In this document: positions 1 to 7,202 of the stretch, piece by piece
Numbering within the stretch: the first letter of the stretch is position 1
Layout: each line of letters starts with the position of its first letter
Assembly (NCBI GenBank): GCA_038251885.1
Contig: JBBSAX010000019.1
Location: 1 to 37,671 of the forward strand
Origin: JAHCHG01 sp038251885
Lineage (GTDB): Bacteria; Acidobacteriota; Blastocatellia; Pyrinomonadales; Pyrinomonadaceae
Length of the DNA: 37,671 nucleotides
Direction of reading: 5' to 3'
The notes under the pieces: generated by a model
The model's input: only the letters and a program-made list of their open reading frames with translations
Database searches by the model: none
What the model was told of the DNA's origin: nothing
Made by a program: the position numbers and the translations under genes

Positions 1-2141
1 CGAAAAGAGCCGCGCTCGAATTCGATGTGCGAACGTTCGTATTGCAGTTCGACGAGTTTTTTCAATAGGTCTTCACGCTTCATCTGCTGTCCGGGTTCGA
101 CAAAAAGCAGCATTCCGAAATATGCGTCAGGATCGCCTAAACCGTAAATACACGAAACCGACGCAACAACGATTACGTCGCGTCTTTCAAAAAGTGCGCG
201 GGTTGCGGAAAGTCTTAAACGATCAATTTCTTCGTTGATCGTCGCTTCTTTTTCGATATATAGGTCAGCCGCAGGAACGTAGGCTTCGGGCTGATAATAA
301 TCGTAATACGAAACGAAATATTCGACCGCATTGTCGGGGAAAAATGTTTTGAATTCTTGATAAAGCTGGGCGGCAAGGGTTTTGTTATGCGCCAAAACGA
401 GCGTCGGACGCTGTGTTTCCTGAATTACATTAGCAATCGTAAAAGTATTATGAACAAATAAACCGCCGAAACCTGCCAGAAATGTTTCCGATTTTTCTAC
501 GCTGACATCATAAACATATTCCGCTGTCGAAGTGATTTCATCAATTATTTTGATTTGTGTCCAACGGCAATTGAGAAGTGAATCAATCCAATCGGTAATT
601 TCAGAATTTAAATCGAGTGATTCTGCTAAAGCGGAAATTTTTCGCCAAACTTCTCTGGAAGGTTTTCTTTGTCCGCTTTCAAACATTGAAATCAATGATT
701 GACTAATGCCTAACGCTTCGGCAAAATCGCGCTGAAATAAGCCGCAAACTTCGCGTATTTGTTTGATTTGCTCACCTGTTGCCGGAATTAAGTCAACATT
801 CGTATTACTTTTACATTTCCGCATTCGCGCAAGTAATTTTTCCAGACGCTTCTGTTTCGCCCGATACTCAAACCCGATGTTGTCAACAAATTTTTCCAAA
901 TTTTCGCGTCCGGTAATTGAAATTGTCCAACAAAACGTCGGCAAACCGCTCGGTTTTTTTATATTTCTGTAACGAACCCGCGCCCAAATTCCAAAACGTG
1001 ACAAAGCGCAGAGCAAATCATCGGCTAAAGGTTTGCTGACAGTCGTGCAACAAACTCCTTCGGCTTCAACTCCGCCATCGCCTGCAAAATAAGCAGCCAG
1101 CAATTTGCCTAGTTGCCCGTTTGATAATTGCATCCAAAAATCGGGCAGTTTTTTATGAAAAGATGCTTTTCCACACCATTTACCTATCGCTTTATTGAGA
1201 ATCGAAAAAGCGATTTGGATATCTTGATTTTCTCTTACGGTGAAAGTCAGATTTAATTTCTTTAGAACTTGTAAAACCTTTTTATGCCAAAGTTTTTCCC
1301 GCGCCGAAATCAAAATGTATCTACCGGATGAATGTCCTTCGGAGATGTAAATTCCGAGAAAAGACAACCAATCGTCATTTAGTTCGAGTTTTGCAGGCAG
1401 AGAAAATTTCTTTCCTTTGAGCAAAAGATTTTCCGTCAAATGCAGAGGAATAGAACCTAAAAGAACATTTTCATCTTGATTTAAAACACGCCACTTTTTC
1501 GCATTTGATAAATTCAACTGTCTTACTACGTCATAAGAAACTTGAGCGTAAACCTTTTCATCCATCAAAGTTTCAGCTACCGAAACGCTTTCTAAAGGAA
1601 ACTCCGGCGCAGGCATTGATAAAGGCAAAGGCAAAAAATCATCATTCCGAATCTCGGTTGTTTTGACCAAAACAAGTTTTCCATCACGCAAAACAAAAAA
1701 GTTATGATCGCCCGTTACCTTTATTCGCCGTCCGCAAGTAGTCTGCAAATGATAAAGTTTTTCCGGTGCGGGGTGTCGAATAAATGACTTAATTTTTTGC
1801 CAGTCGGTTTGTTTTGTAACCGGATCAACGGCAAAAGCAAAGTAGTTTTCCGACAACTGTTCGGAAAAAACTATCTCGTTTTGATCCGAAGTTACATAAG
1901 TTCGGTTCGCATCTAAAATTTCGTCAATAATCTGACCAATCGGTATAAACTTCGATTTTATTTCGCCGTTTTCCTCAACGCCGATTAAAATTCTTTCATC
2001 AGGCGTAAGACTTTTTCCGCTTCCCGTAATTCCAAGTAAAACCTGATCTTCTACGCCTTCGTTCAAGCCTTTGACAAGTTGCGAAATCGCTTGCGGTTGA
2101 TCACCTTTGGGGACATTATCTGAAACTAATCTGAATTGCAT
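1..2141 (-). CDS. uvrB: UvrB, excinuclease ABC subunit B, intein-containing precursor (3' part beyond left edge)
   Basis: UvrB is the damage-verifying helicase-like subunit of nucleotide excision repair; it is loaded by UvrA and recruits UvrC. The start ATG is at 2139-2141 and the frame stays open to base 1, so about 713 codons are visible and the C-terminus lies outside the window. Residues 1-43 are the normal UvrB N-terminus and end in the Walker A sequence GITGSGK. The protein is then interrupted by a 522-residue intein (2012-447). UvrB resumes at 446 with TFTIANVIQETQRPT and continues through YYDYYQPEAYVP, the INEEIDRLR segment, FERRDVIVVASVSCIYGLG and on to the edge. Joining Lys43 to Thr566 restores a canonical P-loop (GxxGxGKT). 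The frame was read codon by codon through the insert and has no stop or frameshift. No LexA-like box was seen upstream. Confidence 0.95.
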   Translation of the reverse strand, partial: MQFRLVSDNVPKGDQPQAISQLVKGLNEGVEDQVLLGITGSGKSLTPDERILIGVEENGEIKSKFIPIGQIIDEILDANRTYVTSDQNEIVFSEQLSENYFAFAVDPVTKQTDWQKIKSFIRHPAPEKLYHLQTTCGRRIKVTGDHNFFVLRDGKLVLVKTTEIRNDDFLPLPLSMPAPEFPLESVSVAETLMDEKVYAQVSYDVVRQLNLSNAKKWRVLNQDENVLLGSIPLHLTENLLLKGKKFSLPAKLELNDDWLSFLGIYISEGHSSGRYILISAREKLWHKKVLQVLKKLNLTFTVRENQDIQIAFSILNKAIGKWCGKASFHKKLPDFWMQLSNGQLGKLLAAYFAGDGGVEAEGVCCTTVSKPLADDLLCALSRFGIWARVRYRNIKKPSGLPTFCWTISITGRENLEKFVDNIGFEYRAKQKRLEKLLARMRKCKSNTNVDLIPATGEQIKQIREVCGLFQRDFAEALGISQSLISMFESGQRKPSREVWRKISALAESLDLNSEITDWIDSLLNCRWTQIKIIDEITSTAEYVYDVSVEKSETFLAGFGGLFVHNTFTIANVIQETQRPTLVLAHNKTLAAQLYQEFKTFFPDNAVEYFVSYYDYYQPEAYVPAADLYIEKEATINEEIDRLRLSATRALFERRDVIVVASVSCIYGLGDPDAYFGMLLFVEPGQQMKREDLLKKLVELQYERSHIEFERGSF
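447..2012 (-). other. Intein inserted in the UvrB P-loop, with LAGLIDADG endonuclease and XRE-type HTH
   Basis: This is a 522-residue in-frame protein-splicing element. Block A is SLTPDERILIG, with Ser1 as the predicted nucleophile. Block B is KVTGDHNFFV, with the TxxH pair at T100 and H103. A two-motif LAGLIDADG endonuclease follows: FLGIYISEGH (218-227, acidic residue E225) and LLAAYFAGDGGV (304-315, acidic D312). A helix-turn-helix of the Cro/XRE type spans about 413-462 and contains QRDFAEALGISQSLISMFES. Block F/G is YDVSVEKSETFLAGFGG followed by LFVHN, with penultimate H521 and terminal N522. The +1 extein residue is Thr. All residues expected of a splicing-competent class 1 intein are present, and both endonuclease acidic residues are kept, so splicing and homing may both be active. 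The block F wording resembles archaeal-type helicase inteins, which hints at lateral origin; that is inference. Confidence 0.95.
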
Positions 2142-2163
2142 TCATAAATTGTATCGTGAATGA

Positions 2164-2191
2164 ATTACAAATGCACGGGTGAAATTCGCAA
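2164..2191 (-). promoter_or_regulatory. Possible uvrB promoter
   Basis: On the minus strand TTGCGA (2191-2186) and TGTAAT (2169-2164) are separated by 16 nt and lie 22 nt upstream of the uvrB ATG. The -10 matches the sigma70 consensus at 5 of 6 positions and the -35 at 4 of 6. This is judged from sequence only. Confidence 0.35.
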
Positions 2192-2203
2192 AAATATAAT
2201 GGT

Positions 2204-2245
2204 TTGAAAGTTTTTTATTTTGCCTTTCATTTCTTAAACTTTCAA
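2204..2245. repeat. 10-bp perfect inverted repeat, 22-nt loop
   Basis: TTGAAAGTTT (2204-2213) is mirrored by AAACTTTCAA (2236-2245). It lies in the gap between the peroxiredoxin gene and uvrB. It could be part of a transcript end or an operator for uvrB; the sequence does not decide between these. Confidence 0.4.
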
Positions 2246-2275
2246 GGAAAGAAGGTAATTTTATATGTGCAGGTT

Positions 2276-2314
2276 GCCTTATTATAGAGATACTTTAAAC
2301 AATTTTAATAAGGC
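2276..2314 (-). terminator. Hairpin after the peroxiredoxin gene
   Basis: A perfect 9-bp inverted repeat, GCCTTATTA (2276-2284) and TAATAAGGC (2306-2314), begins 14 nt after the peroxiredoxin stop codon. There is no good U-tract, so termination is only probable. Confidence 0.4.
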
Positions 2315-2327
2315 TTTGTTTTACTTT

Positions 2328-2867
2328 TTACACTTCGCTCTTGTTTAAAATTGATTCATAGCTCTCGTGAAGAGCATCGGCTCGTGCGGCGTGAATCGCA
2401 GTGATTATGCTTCGGTCTGTCGGACGAAATGCCCGCAACATAATTTTTTTTGTGCGGATAATTCCTTTGGCATCAATTACAACTATGCCGCGTGTGAACG
2501 AAATCGGATACAACCAATGTTTTGAGAAAATTTCTGTAATCTTTTTTTCTACATCAACCAACAAAGGTAATGGAAGTCTGTAGCGTTTGGCAAATTCCTG
2601 ATGTTCCTCAACCGTTCCCGGTGAAACTCCGACAACTACGGCTTTTGTTTCCAAATATCCAGACCAATTATCGCGCAGGGAGCAAAGTTGTTTGGTGCAA
2701 ACAAGCGTTTCATTTTTAGGATAAAAAAGGATGGCAGTTACCTGACCTAAATAATCAGACAACTGCCAAACATTACCTTTTTCATCGTTTAAAGCAAAAT
2801 CAGGAGCTTTTTTACCGATTTGTGCAACTATATTATCCGAATCTTCCCTTAAATACAGTGATCCCAT
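2328..2867 (-). CDS. Peroxiredoxin, Bcp/PrxQ-like (AhpC/TSA family)
   Basis: This is a thiol peroxidase predicted to reduce H2O2 and alkyl hydroperoxides in the cytoplasm with electrons from thioredoxin. The 179-residue protein has the thioredoxin-like start KKAPDFALNDEKG and an active-site stretch YPKNETLVCTKQLC. It holds the conserved Thr and peroxidatic Cys57, plus a second Cys62 five residues on, the spacing typical of atypical 2-Cys Bcp/PrxQ enzymes. The segment FTRGIVVIDAKGIIR supplies the usual later Arg and strand. It carries about 15 extra N-terminal residues before the normal Bcp start; the ATG at 2867 is kept because no better start is visible. It lies 58 nt after the stop of the HEAT-repeat gene and could share its transcript. 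The exact subfamily name is not certain. Confidence 0.88.
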   Translation of the reverse strand: MGSLYLREDSDNIVAQIGKKAPDFALNDEKGNVWQLSDYLGQVTAILFYPKNETLVCTKQLCSLRDNWSGYLETKAVVVGVSPGTVEEHQEFAKRYRLPLPLLVDVEKKITEIFSKHWLYPISFTRGIVVIDAKGIIRTKKIMLRAFRPTDRSIITAIHAARADALHESYESILNKSEV

Positions 2868-2925
2868 AATCTGTTAATTTAGTTGTTAGTTTACAATGGT
2901 GAGTTAAGAGAAAACAGGAAATCAA

Positions 2926-4113
2926 TTAAGCCGTAACGAATCCCATTTCTTCGATTGTTTTGTCCACATCTTCCTGAAGTTCAGGAAACAGGTCTTTTTG
3001 TTTGAGCAAAGATATTAATCCGTCCAAGCCTTGTTTTTCTTTACTAACTTTAATCGTGTGCAAAATCGCCCGACGCAATTTTGAATCACTGCTCTTTTTC
3101 AGAAAATCCAAGATAATTTCCATTTCGCCTGATCTGATGAGCAAGATTACTAAAGCAAAGGCTTCATAAGAGTATTTTCTGTCGTTGTGAATGAGTCGTT
3201 CAAACGATCTTTCGACCAAATCGGCTTCGATGGCGGCTCTTGTCATTTGCACCATTTTGCCATTATCGTCCAAATTGGCAATTCTAACCCAAGCATCAGC
3301 GCGATTAAAGGTCAGATGAAAAAGCGCACGTGCCGCCGCCGCTCTGACTTCGCGTGTCGGATCGGCGCAAGCCAGCAAAATTGTTTCAAAAACCGATTCG
3401 TGATCGAATTCGGAAAGTGTCGTCACCGCCGTCGAACGCAAATTTGAAGAAAGATCATAAAGTGCGACTTGCGAAAGGGCTTCGACCGAATTGCTCGTTC
3501 TAAACGCTGCCAAAATTCTTACGGCTAATGCGCGAATTTCCTCGTCTTCTTCAAATTCTTCGTGAACCTGTTCAATCGCGTCCATCAAGGCTTCATCGTT
3601 TGAAACAGGTAGCGCATCGAAAGGTTTCGTCGGTTTGAGTTTTAGAAATGAGAAAATCGGCAAAACTGTTGAAACTTCGTCAGTGTTTTCGATTGCTAAA
3701 GAATGCGGTTTCTTCGCACCGTTTTGGTTAAGTCTTTCCTTATTCAATTTGGAATTTTTTTGAAGATCGGTTTTTTCGGGCATTTTCCGGTTTTTTCTCA
3801 ACCATTCGAGGTCTTTATCATCAGATGCCGAACCTTTTCCGTTCTTATTATCCGAAAATGAACCTGTTTTATACGAGTTACCGGAAAGTTCTTCCGCATT
3901 TTTTGTCTTGAAGCGGAAAAAAATTGCAATACTTAAACAACCAACCAGCATAAAAAGAATAATTGTCCACCAATTAAAACCTTCTGATTGGATATTTTGT
4001 CCGCTAATTGGACTCTGCGCGACAATATCAATTGTCGCAATTATTGAATATAAAGCGAGATTGACTAATCCAAATTTCACTTTACGAAATTCTAAATACT
4101 CTTTTTTAATCAT
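2926..4113 (-). CDS. Membrane-anchored HEAT-repeat protein
   Basis: The function is unknown. The N-terminus has two hydrophobic segments (about residues 15-31 and 48-67, counted from the ATG at 4113). A charged, Lys/Asn/Ser-rich linker of roughly 100 residues follows, and then an alpha-helical array from about 180 to the end. Repeats such as EIRALAVRILAAF, NLRSTAVTTLSEF and EVRAAAARALFHL are HEAT-like (helical pairs with Asp/Arg at the turn). This predicts a scaffold tethered at the inner membrane; which side the repeats face is not clear. A start 15 nt upstream would use TTG. The ATG at 4113 is preferred because GGA lies about 10 nt before it. The gene shares orientation with the peroxiredoxin gene. 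HEAT arrays of this kind can be lyase-like or purely structural, and no catalytic motif was found. Confidence 0.7.
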   Translation of the reverse strand: MIKKEYLEFRKVKFGLVNLALYSIIATIDIVAQSPISGQNIQSEGFNWWTIILFMLVGCLSIAIFFRFKTKNAEELSGNSYKTGSFSDNKNGKGSASDDKDLEWLRKNRKMPEKTDLQKNSKLNKERLNQNGAKKPHSLAIENTDEVSTVLPIFSFLKLKPTKPFDALPVSNDEALMDAIEQVHEEFEEDEEIRALAVRILAAFRTSNSVEALSQVALYDLSSNLRSTAVTTLSEFDHESVFETILLACADPTREVRAAAARALFHLTFNRADAWVRIANLDDNGKMVQMTRAAIEADLVERSFERLIHNDRKYSYEAFALVILLIRSGEMEIILDFLKKSSDSKLRRAILHTIKVSKEKQGLDGLISLLKQKDLFPELQEDVDKTIEEMGFVTA

Positions 4114-4419
4114 ATCTTTTGTTTCCAAAGTATTTTACTAAATGGAATAAATTTTAGTGCGAGAAGCAGTTATTTGTTGAGTTTGGCAAGATTTTTTGTT
4201 GTCACAAATAACTTTTTTTGCGTCAGTCTAGAATCTGACATAATCCATTATGCATATTTTTTCGGAAAATGTCACGTAAAATATTACATTTTTTTCATTG
4301 TTTGAACAATTTTTAACATTTTCTTTTATTTTGCAAAAAAACCACATTATAAACCTTTACGAATTTTGATTTTCATACTAAAGTTAGCTTGATATAAAAA
4401 TCCAAACATAAAATAAAAT
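4114..4419. other. AT-rich divergent intergenic region, no gene seen
   Basis: About 300 nt separate the divergent HEAT-repeat gene and purC. The DNA is strongly AT-rich with runs of T and A. No open reading frame, RNA gene or riboswitch-like structure was recognised. It must hold promoters in both directions, but no -35/-10 pair with proper spacing stood out. Confidence 0.5.
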
Positions 4420-5322
4420 ATGTCAGCAGTTAAAACGGTTTCGGAGACTAATGTAATCGGCTTGCCTTTAATTCACAGAGGCAAAGTTCGTGATGTTTAT
4501 CAAGTCGGAGATTCTCGACTACTGTTGGTCGCCACTGACAGAATTTCTGCATTTGACTGTGTGATGCCGAATCCGATTCCTTTAAAAGGCGCAGTTTTAA
4601 CCGCACTTTCGGTTTTTTGGTTTAATAAATTAAATGATGTGACCAAACATCATTTAATAGCTTCAAGTTTTGAAGAAATGCCGCCGGAAGTTAAAAGTTC
4701 TGAAGAACTACGCGGTCGTTCTCTTTTAGTCAGAAAAACAGATGTGTTTCCGGTCGAGTGCGTTGTCCGCGGATATTTGGAAGGTTCGGGTTGGAAGGAT
4801 TATCAGGCAACCGGAGAAATCTGCGGATACGTTTTACCAAAAAATTTAAAACAATGCGATAAATTGCCCGCACCGGTTTTTACGCCTGCAACAAAAGCCG
4901 CGACCGGACACGACGAAAATATTTCCGAAGCGCAGTTTATGGAAACCGTCGGCGCAGAAACCGCGCAAAAATTAAAAAATTTAACTTTAGATATTTACAA
5001 AACCGCGAGCGAATATGCCTTAACACGCGGAATAATTATCGCTGACACGAAATTTGAATTCGGTCTGGATGAAACAGGCGAAATTATTTTAATTGACGAA
5101 GTTTTAACGCCCGATTCATCGCGTTTTTGGTCAGTTGAAACTTATTCGCCCGGGAAAGCGCAAGCCTCATTTGATAAACAATTTGTCCGCGAATATCTGG
5201 AAACTTTGGATTGGAACAAACAACCTCCTGCGCCGGAATTACCGACGGAAATCGTCGAGGCAACAACCTCTCGCTATTTAGAGGCTTACAAAATTTTAAC
5301 CGGAAAAAATCTTGAAAGTTAA
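4420..5322 (+). CDS. purC: SAICAR synthetase (phosphoribosylaminoimidazole-succinocarboxamide synthase)
   Basis: The enzyme joins CAIR and aspartate with ATP to give SAICAR in de novo purine synthesis in the cytoplasm. The 300-residue protein has the family start HRGKVRDVYQVGD (19-31), LLVATDRISAFD with the conserved Asp/Arg, the signature VECVVRGYLEGSGWKDY, FTPATKAATGHDENIS and the metal/nucleotide-site segment IADTKFEFG...LIDEVLTPDSSRFW. Its length of about 300, with the longer C-terminus, matches the yeast ADE1-like branch rather than the short E. coli PurC of about 237. It stands alone: the neighbours are not purine genes. The short Fis-like gene starts 76 nt downstream in the same direction and may be co-transcribed. 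Confidence 0.96.
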   Translation: MSAVKTVSETNVIGLPLIHRGKVRDVYQVGDSRLLLVATDRISAFDCVMPNPIPLKGAVLTALSVFWFNKLNDVTKHHLIASSFEEMPPEVKSSEELRGRSLLVRKTDVFPVECVVRGYLEGSGWKDYQATGEICGYVLPKNLKQCDKLPAPVFTPATKAATGHDENISEAQFMETVGAETAQKLKNLTLDIYKTASEYALTRGIIIADTKFEFGLDETGEIILIDEVLTPDSSRFWSVETYSPGKAQASFDKQFVREYLETLDWNKQPPAPELPTEIVEATTSRYLEAYKILTGKNLES

Positions 5323-5398
5323 TTGCAAATAGTTATTTGTTAATCAAAAGAAACTATTTTAACAATTTGCTATCAACAATTTACCGCTTACAAAACTT

Positions 5399-5647
5399 AT
5401 GCAGCTACGCGACCGAATGGAAATTTTAATCGAGGAAATGCTCGACGGACAGATTTTGCTTAACGAAGCAATGTCCGAATTTGAGAAAATATATATTGAA
5501 AAAGCTCTGGAACGCAACAAAGATCATCTTTCAAATACCGCCGAAATTTTGGGTATTCATCGCAATACGCTTTCAAAAAGAGTCGCAACGTACCAAAATA
5601 ATCACTCAAAAACGCCGAAAAGACTGTTAAAGAGAAAGGCTCGGTAG
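5399..5647 (+). CDS. Small Fis-type helix-turn-helix protein
   Basis: This 82-residue protein is almost entirely a Fis/HTH_8 domain. Helices around FEKIYIEKALERNKDHLSNT lead into the recognition unit AEILGIHRNTLSKRV, and a basic tail (PKRLLKRKAR) follows. Such domains usually form the C-terminus of NtrC-type activators or of Fis. Here the domain stands alone, so it is predicted to be a dimeric DNA-binding or nucleoid-associated protein. No recognisable Shine-Dalgarno sequence precedes the ATG. A stand-alone Fis-like gene behind purC could be a local regulator or simply a passenger; the target is not evident. Confidence 0.8.
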   Translation: MQLRDRMEILIEEMLDGQILLNEAMSEFEKIYIEKALERNKDHLSNTAEILGIHRNTLSKRVATYQNNHSKTPKRLLKRKAR

Positions 5648-5756
5648 TCGGGAGCGCGAAAGCGGGAAAATAAATCGTCGGTTACAATTTACTTTGACAA
5701 TGAACGCCGGTTTTTTGCTGTCGCAAACGCGCCGATCAGGATGCCCGCGCTCCCGA
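5648..5756. repeat. Split REP-like palindrome between convergent genes
   Basis: TCGGGAGCGCG (5648-5658) and its exact inverse CGCGCTCCCGA (5746-5756) flank 87 nt. They fill the gap between the Fis-like gene and the MOSC gene. The right half (CAGGATGCCCGCGCTCC) closely resembles the right half of the compact palindrome at 30877-30912. This suggests one repeat family, with the copy here opened up by extra DNA. Confidence 0.6.
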
Positions 5757-5757
5757 A

Positions 5758-6594
5758 TTACAAAATCTCGATCTTGTCGCCGATTTTGATTTTTTCGCCG
5801 TAATTTTCAGCAATTAAATTTTGTCCGAATAAAACTGCATTTTTATCCAAATCCAATTCCGCATAACTATCAGGAAAAACATCTTTTGCCAATCTATATT
5901 TGGCGAGAGTTTTCAAAGGTTCTTTGCCCGCAAAACTTCCCTCTTTTTGATCAATTGTCGTTATTACGCAACGCGCACAGGACTTTGTAATACGAAAAAC
6001 CGTTTCGCCGATTTTGATCTTTTTCCAATGATCTTCGGCAAAACTCATCGAATCGGAAACGACCAAGTTCGGGCGAAAACGATTCATCGGAAGTTTTTCT
6101 TCAAGTTTTTCATTTAAATTATTCAAAGAATTTTCGCTAATAACGAGTAATGGATAACCGTCGGCAAAGCTGACAATATCGTTATTTTTGTCAAAAAACT
6201 TATTAACTTTTCTTTCCGAACTTTCCGGCATATAGACGAGTTTGCAATTTGCTCCTAAAACTTCGCCGAACCACTGATTTACCGAAGTGTCAAAAACAGT
6301 CGCATCGCAAATACTCTGCCAGATGCGCACTTTTATTGTTTCACTTCTACTTTCTTCAAAAGGAATTAGCAAATTTTCAAAATTTTCCGCAGAAACCTGC
6401 AAACCGTTTTCTTTGATCTCGGTTGAAATTGTTGCCATTTTCGGAAACTCGCGCTGCGTAAAAAATTCAGCGTTTTCGTCAACGAGCATCCAACGCCGAT
6501 CAAACTGCAAGCCGCGTTTTTCGACAATTGATTCGTTAAGCGAAATTCCCTTTAAAGATTTAATCGGATAGATACTTATTCCTGAAATTTTCAT
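5758..6594 (-). CDS. MOSC-domain protein, YcbX/mARC-like
   Basis: MOSC proteins bind molybdenum cofactor and carry out N-hydroxylated-substrate reduction or sulfur transfer. The 278-residue sequence starts with the MOSC N-terminal barrel (ISIYPIKSLKGISLNES and RGLQFDRRWMLVDE). It has the MOSC core NRFRPNLVV at 171-179 and the signature KSCARCVITTIDQKEG, in which C206 and C209 sit where mARC-type proteins keep the Mo-ligating cysteine. The tail VLFGQNLIAENYGEKIKIGD is the standard family ending. There is no ferredoxin domain, unlike E. coli YcbX, so an external electron donor would be needed. It is transcribed toward the Fis-like gene. The substrate cannot be told from sequence. Confidence 0.85.
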   Translation of the reverse strand: MKISGISIYPIKSLKGISLNESIVEKRGLQFDRRWMLVDENAEFFTQREFPKMATISTEIKENGLQVSAENFENLLIPFEESRSETIKVRIWQSICDATVFDTSVNQWFGEVLGANCKLVYMPESSERKVNKFFDKNNDIVSFADGYPLLVISENSLNNLNEKLEEKLPMNRFRPNLVVSDSMSFAEDHWKKIKIGETVFRITKSCARCVITTIDQKEGSFAGKEPLKTLAKYRLAKDVFPDSYAELDLDKNAVLFGQNLIAENYGEKIKIGDKIEIL

Positions 6595-6653
6595 AAACTT
6601 ATTAAAAACTTGATAACATCATTGTCAGATTTTATGCAAATTCATTTTCAGAC

Positions 6654-6682
6654 TTGAAGTTTTGTGAAAACTTTCATATACT
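6654..6682 (+). promoter_or_regulatory. groESL promoter, sigma70-like
   Basis: TTGAAG (6654-6659) and TATACT (6677-6682) are separated by 17 nt. The -10 box abuts the CIRCE operator, so transcription should start inside the operator. Confidence 0.75.
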
Positions 6683-6707
6683 GGCACTCATTGATTACGA
6701 GTGCTAG
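6681..6707 (+). promoter_or_regulatory. CIRCE operator (HrcA binding site)
   Basis: CTGGCACTC and GAGTGCTAG are arms separated by exactly 9 nt, matching the CIRCE consensus TTAGCACTC-N9-GAGTGCTAA with few changes. Its position over the groES transcription start is the classical one and predicts HrcA repression relieved by heat or misfolded protein. hrcA itself is not in the window. Confidence 0.93.
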
Positions 6708-6783
6708 AAAACTAATTTTACGATAATCGTAATCGAAAATAATAAAACTTTTTATAGAATATTAAAAGGAGTAACAAACTATT

Positions 6784-7098
6784 ATGGCTACAAAAATTAA
6801 ACCTTTGCACGACCGTGTAATCGTTCGACGCATTGAAGAAAGCGACAAAACAGCAGGCGGACTTTTTATCCCGGATTCAGCAAAAGAAAAACCGCAGGAA
6901 GGCGAAGTGATCGCCGCCGGAGAAGGAAAATACAAAGATGACGGTTCGCGTCAGACATTGGACGTTAAAGAAGGCGACCGCATTCTTTTCGGCAAATACA
7001 GCGGTTCGGAAATCACAATTGATGGTGAAGACTTACTTATTATGCGTGAAGACGAAATTCTTGGAATCATTAACCGCGCCGGCGCAAATGCCAGCTAA
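6784..7098 (+). CDS. groES: Co-chaperonin GroES (Hsp10)
   Basis: GroES forms the heptameric lid of the GroEL folding chamber. The 104-residue sequence has KIKPLHDRVIVRR at the N-terminus, a mobile loop ESDKTAGGLFIPDSAKEKPQEG (split here by description only), the roof segment and the ending EILGIINRAGANAS. Its length is slightly above the usual 95-97 because of a longer tail and a short insert near KYKDDGSRQ. An AAGGAG ribosome site at 6766-6771 fixes the start. It is the first gene of a groES-groL pair under CIRCE/HrcA control. Confidence 0.97.
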   Translation: MATKIKPLHDRVIVRRIEESDKTAGGLFIPDSAKEKPQEGEVIAAGEGKYKDDGSRQTLDVKEGDRILFGKYSGSEITIDGEDLLIMREDEILGIINRAGANAS

Positions 7099-7105
7099 AT
7101 GCGCC

Positions 7106-7140
7106 AATCGTTAAACGAAACTTTCTTTCGATTGACGATT
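7106..7140 (+). other. Imperfect stem-loop between groES and groL
   Basis: AATCGT at 7106-7111 pairs with ACGATT at 7135-7140, and CGAAA at 7116-7120 pairs with TTTCG at 7126-7130, giving an interrupted hairpin just after the groES stop. It lacks a T-run, so it is more likely a transcript-processing or attenuating element than a full terminator. Confidence 0.35.
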
Positions 7141-7202
7141 AATGATTTATCAATTAACAAAATTATTTAACTAACAAACATTGTAGGAGATTTAAAAAGA
7201 TT

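Noticed and set aside
763..972. Short plus-strand open frame of 69 codons
   Set aside because: It lies antisense within the intein frame of uvrB, which is continuous and has clear motifs; the short frame has no ribosome site or recognisable domain.
447..2012. Insertion of a mobile element that inactivates uvrB
   Set aside because: The frame is intact across both junctions, the insert starts and ends with intein splice residues, and there are no terminal inverted repeats or target duplications.
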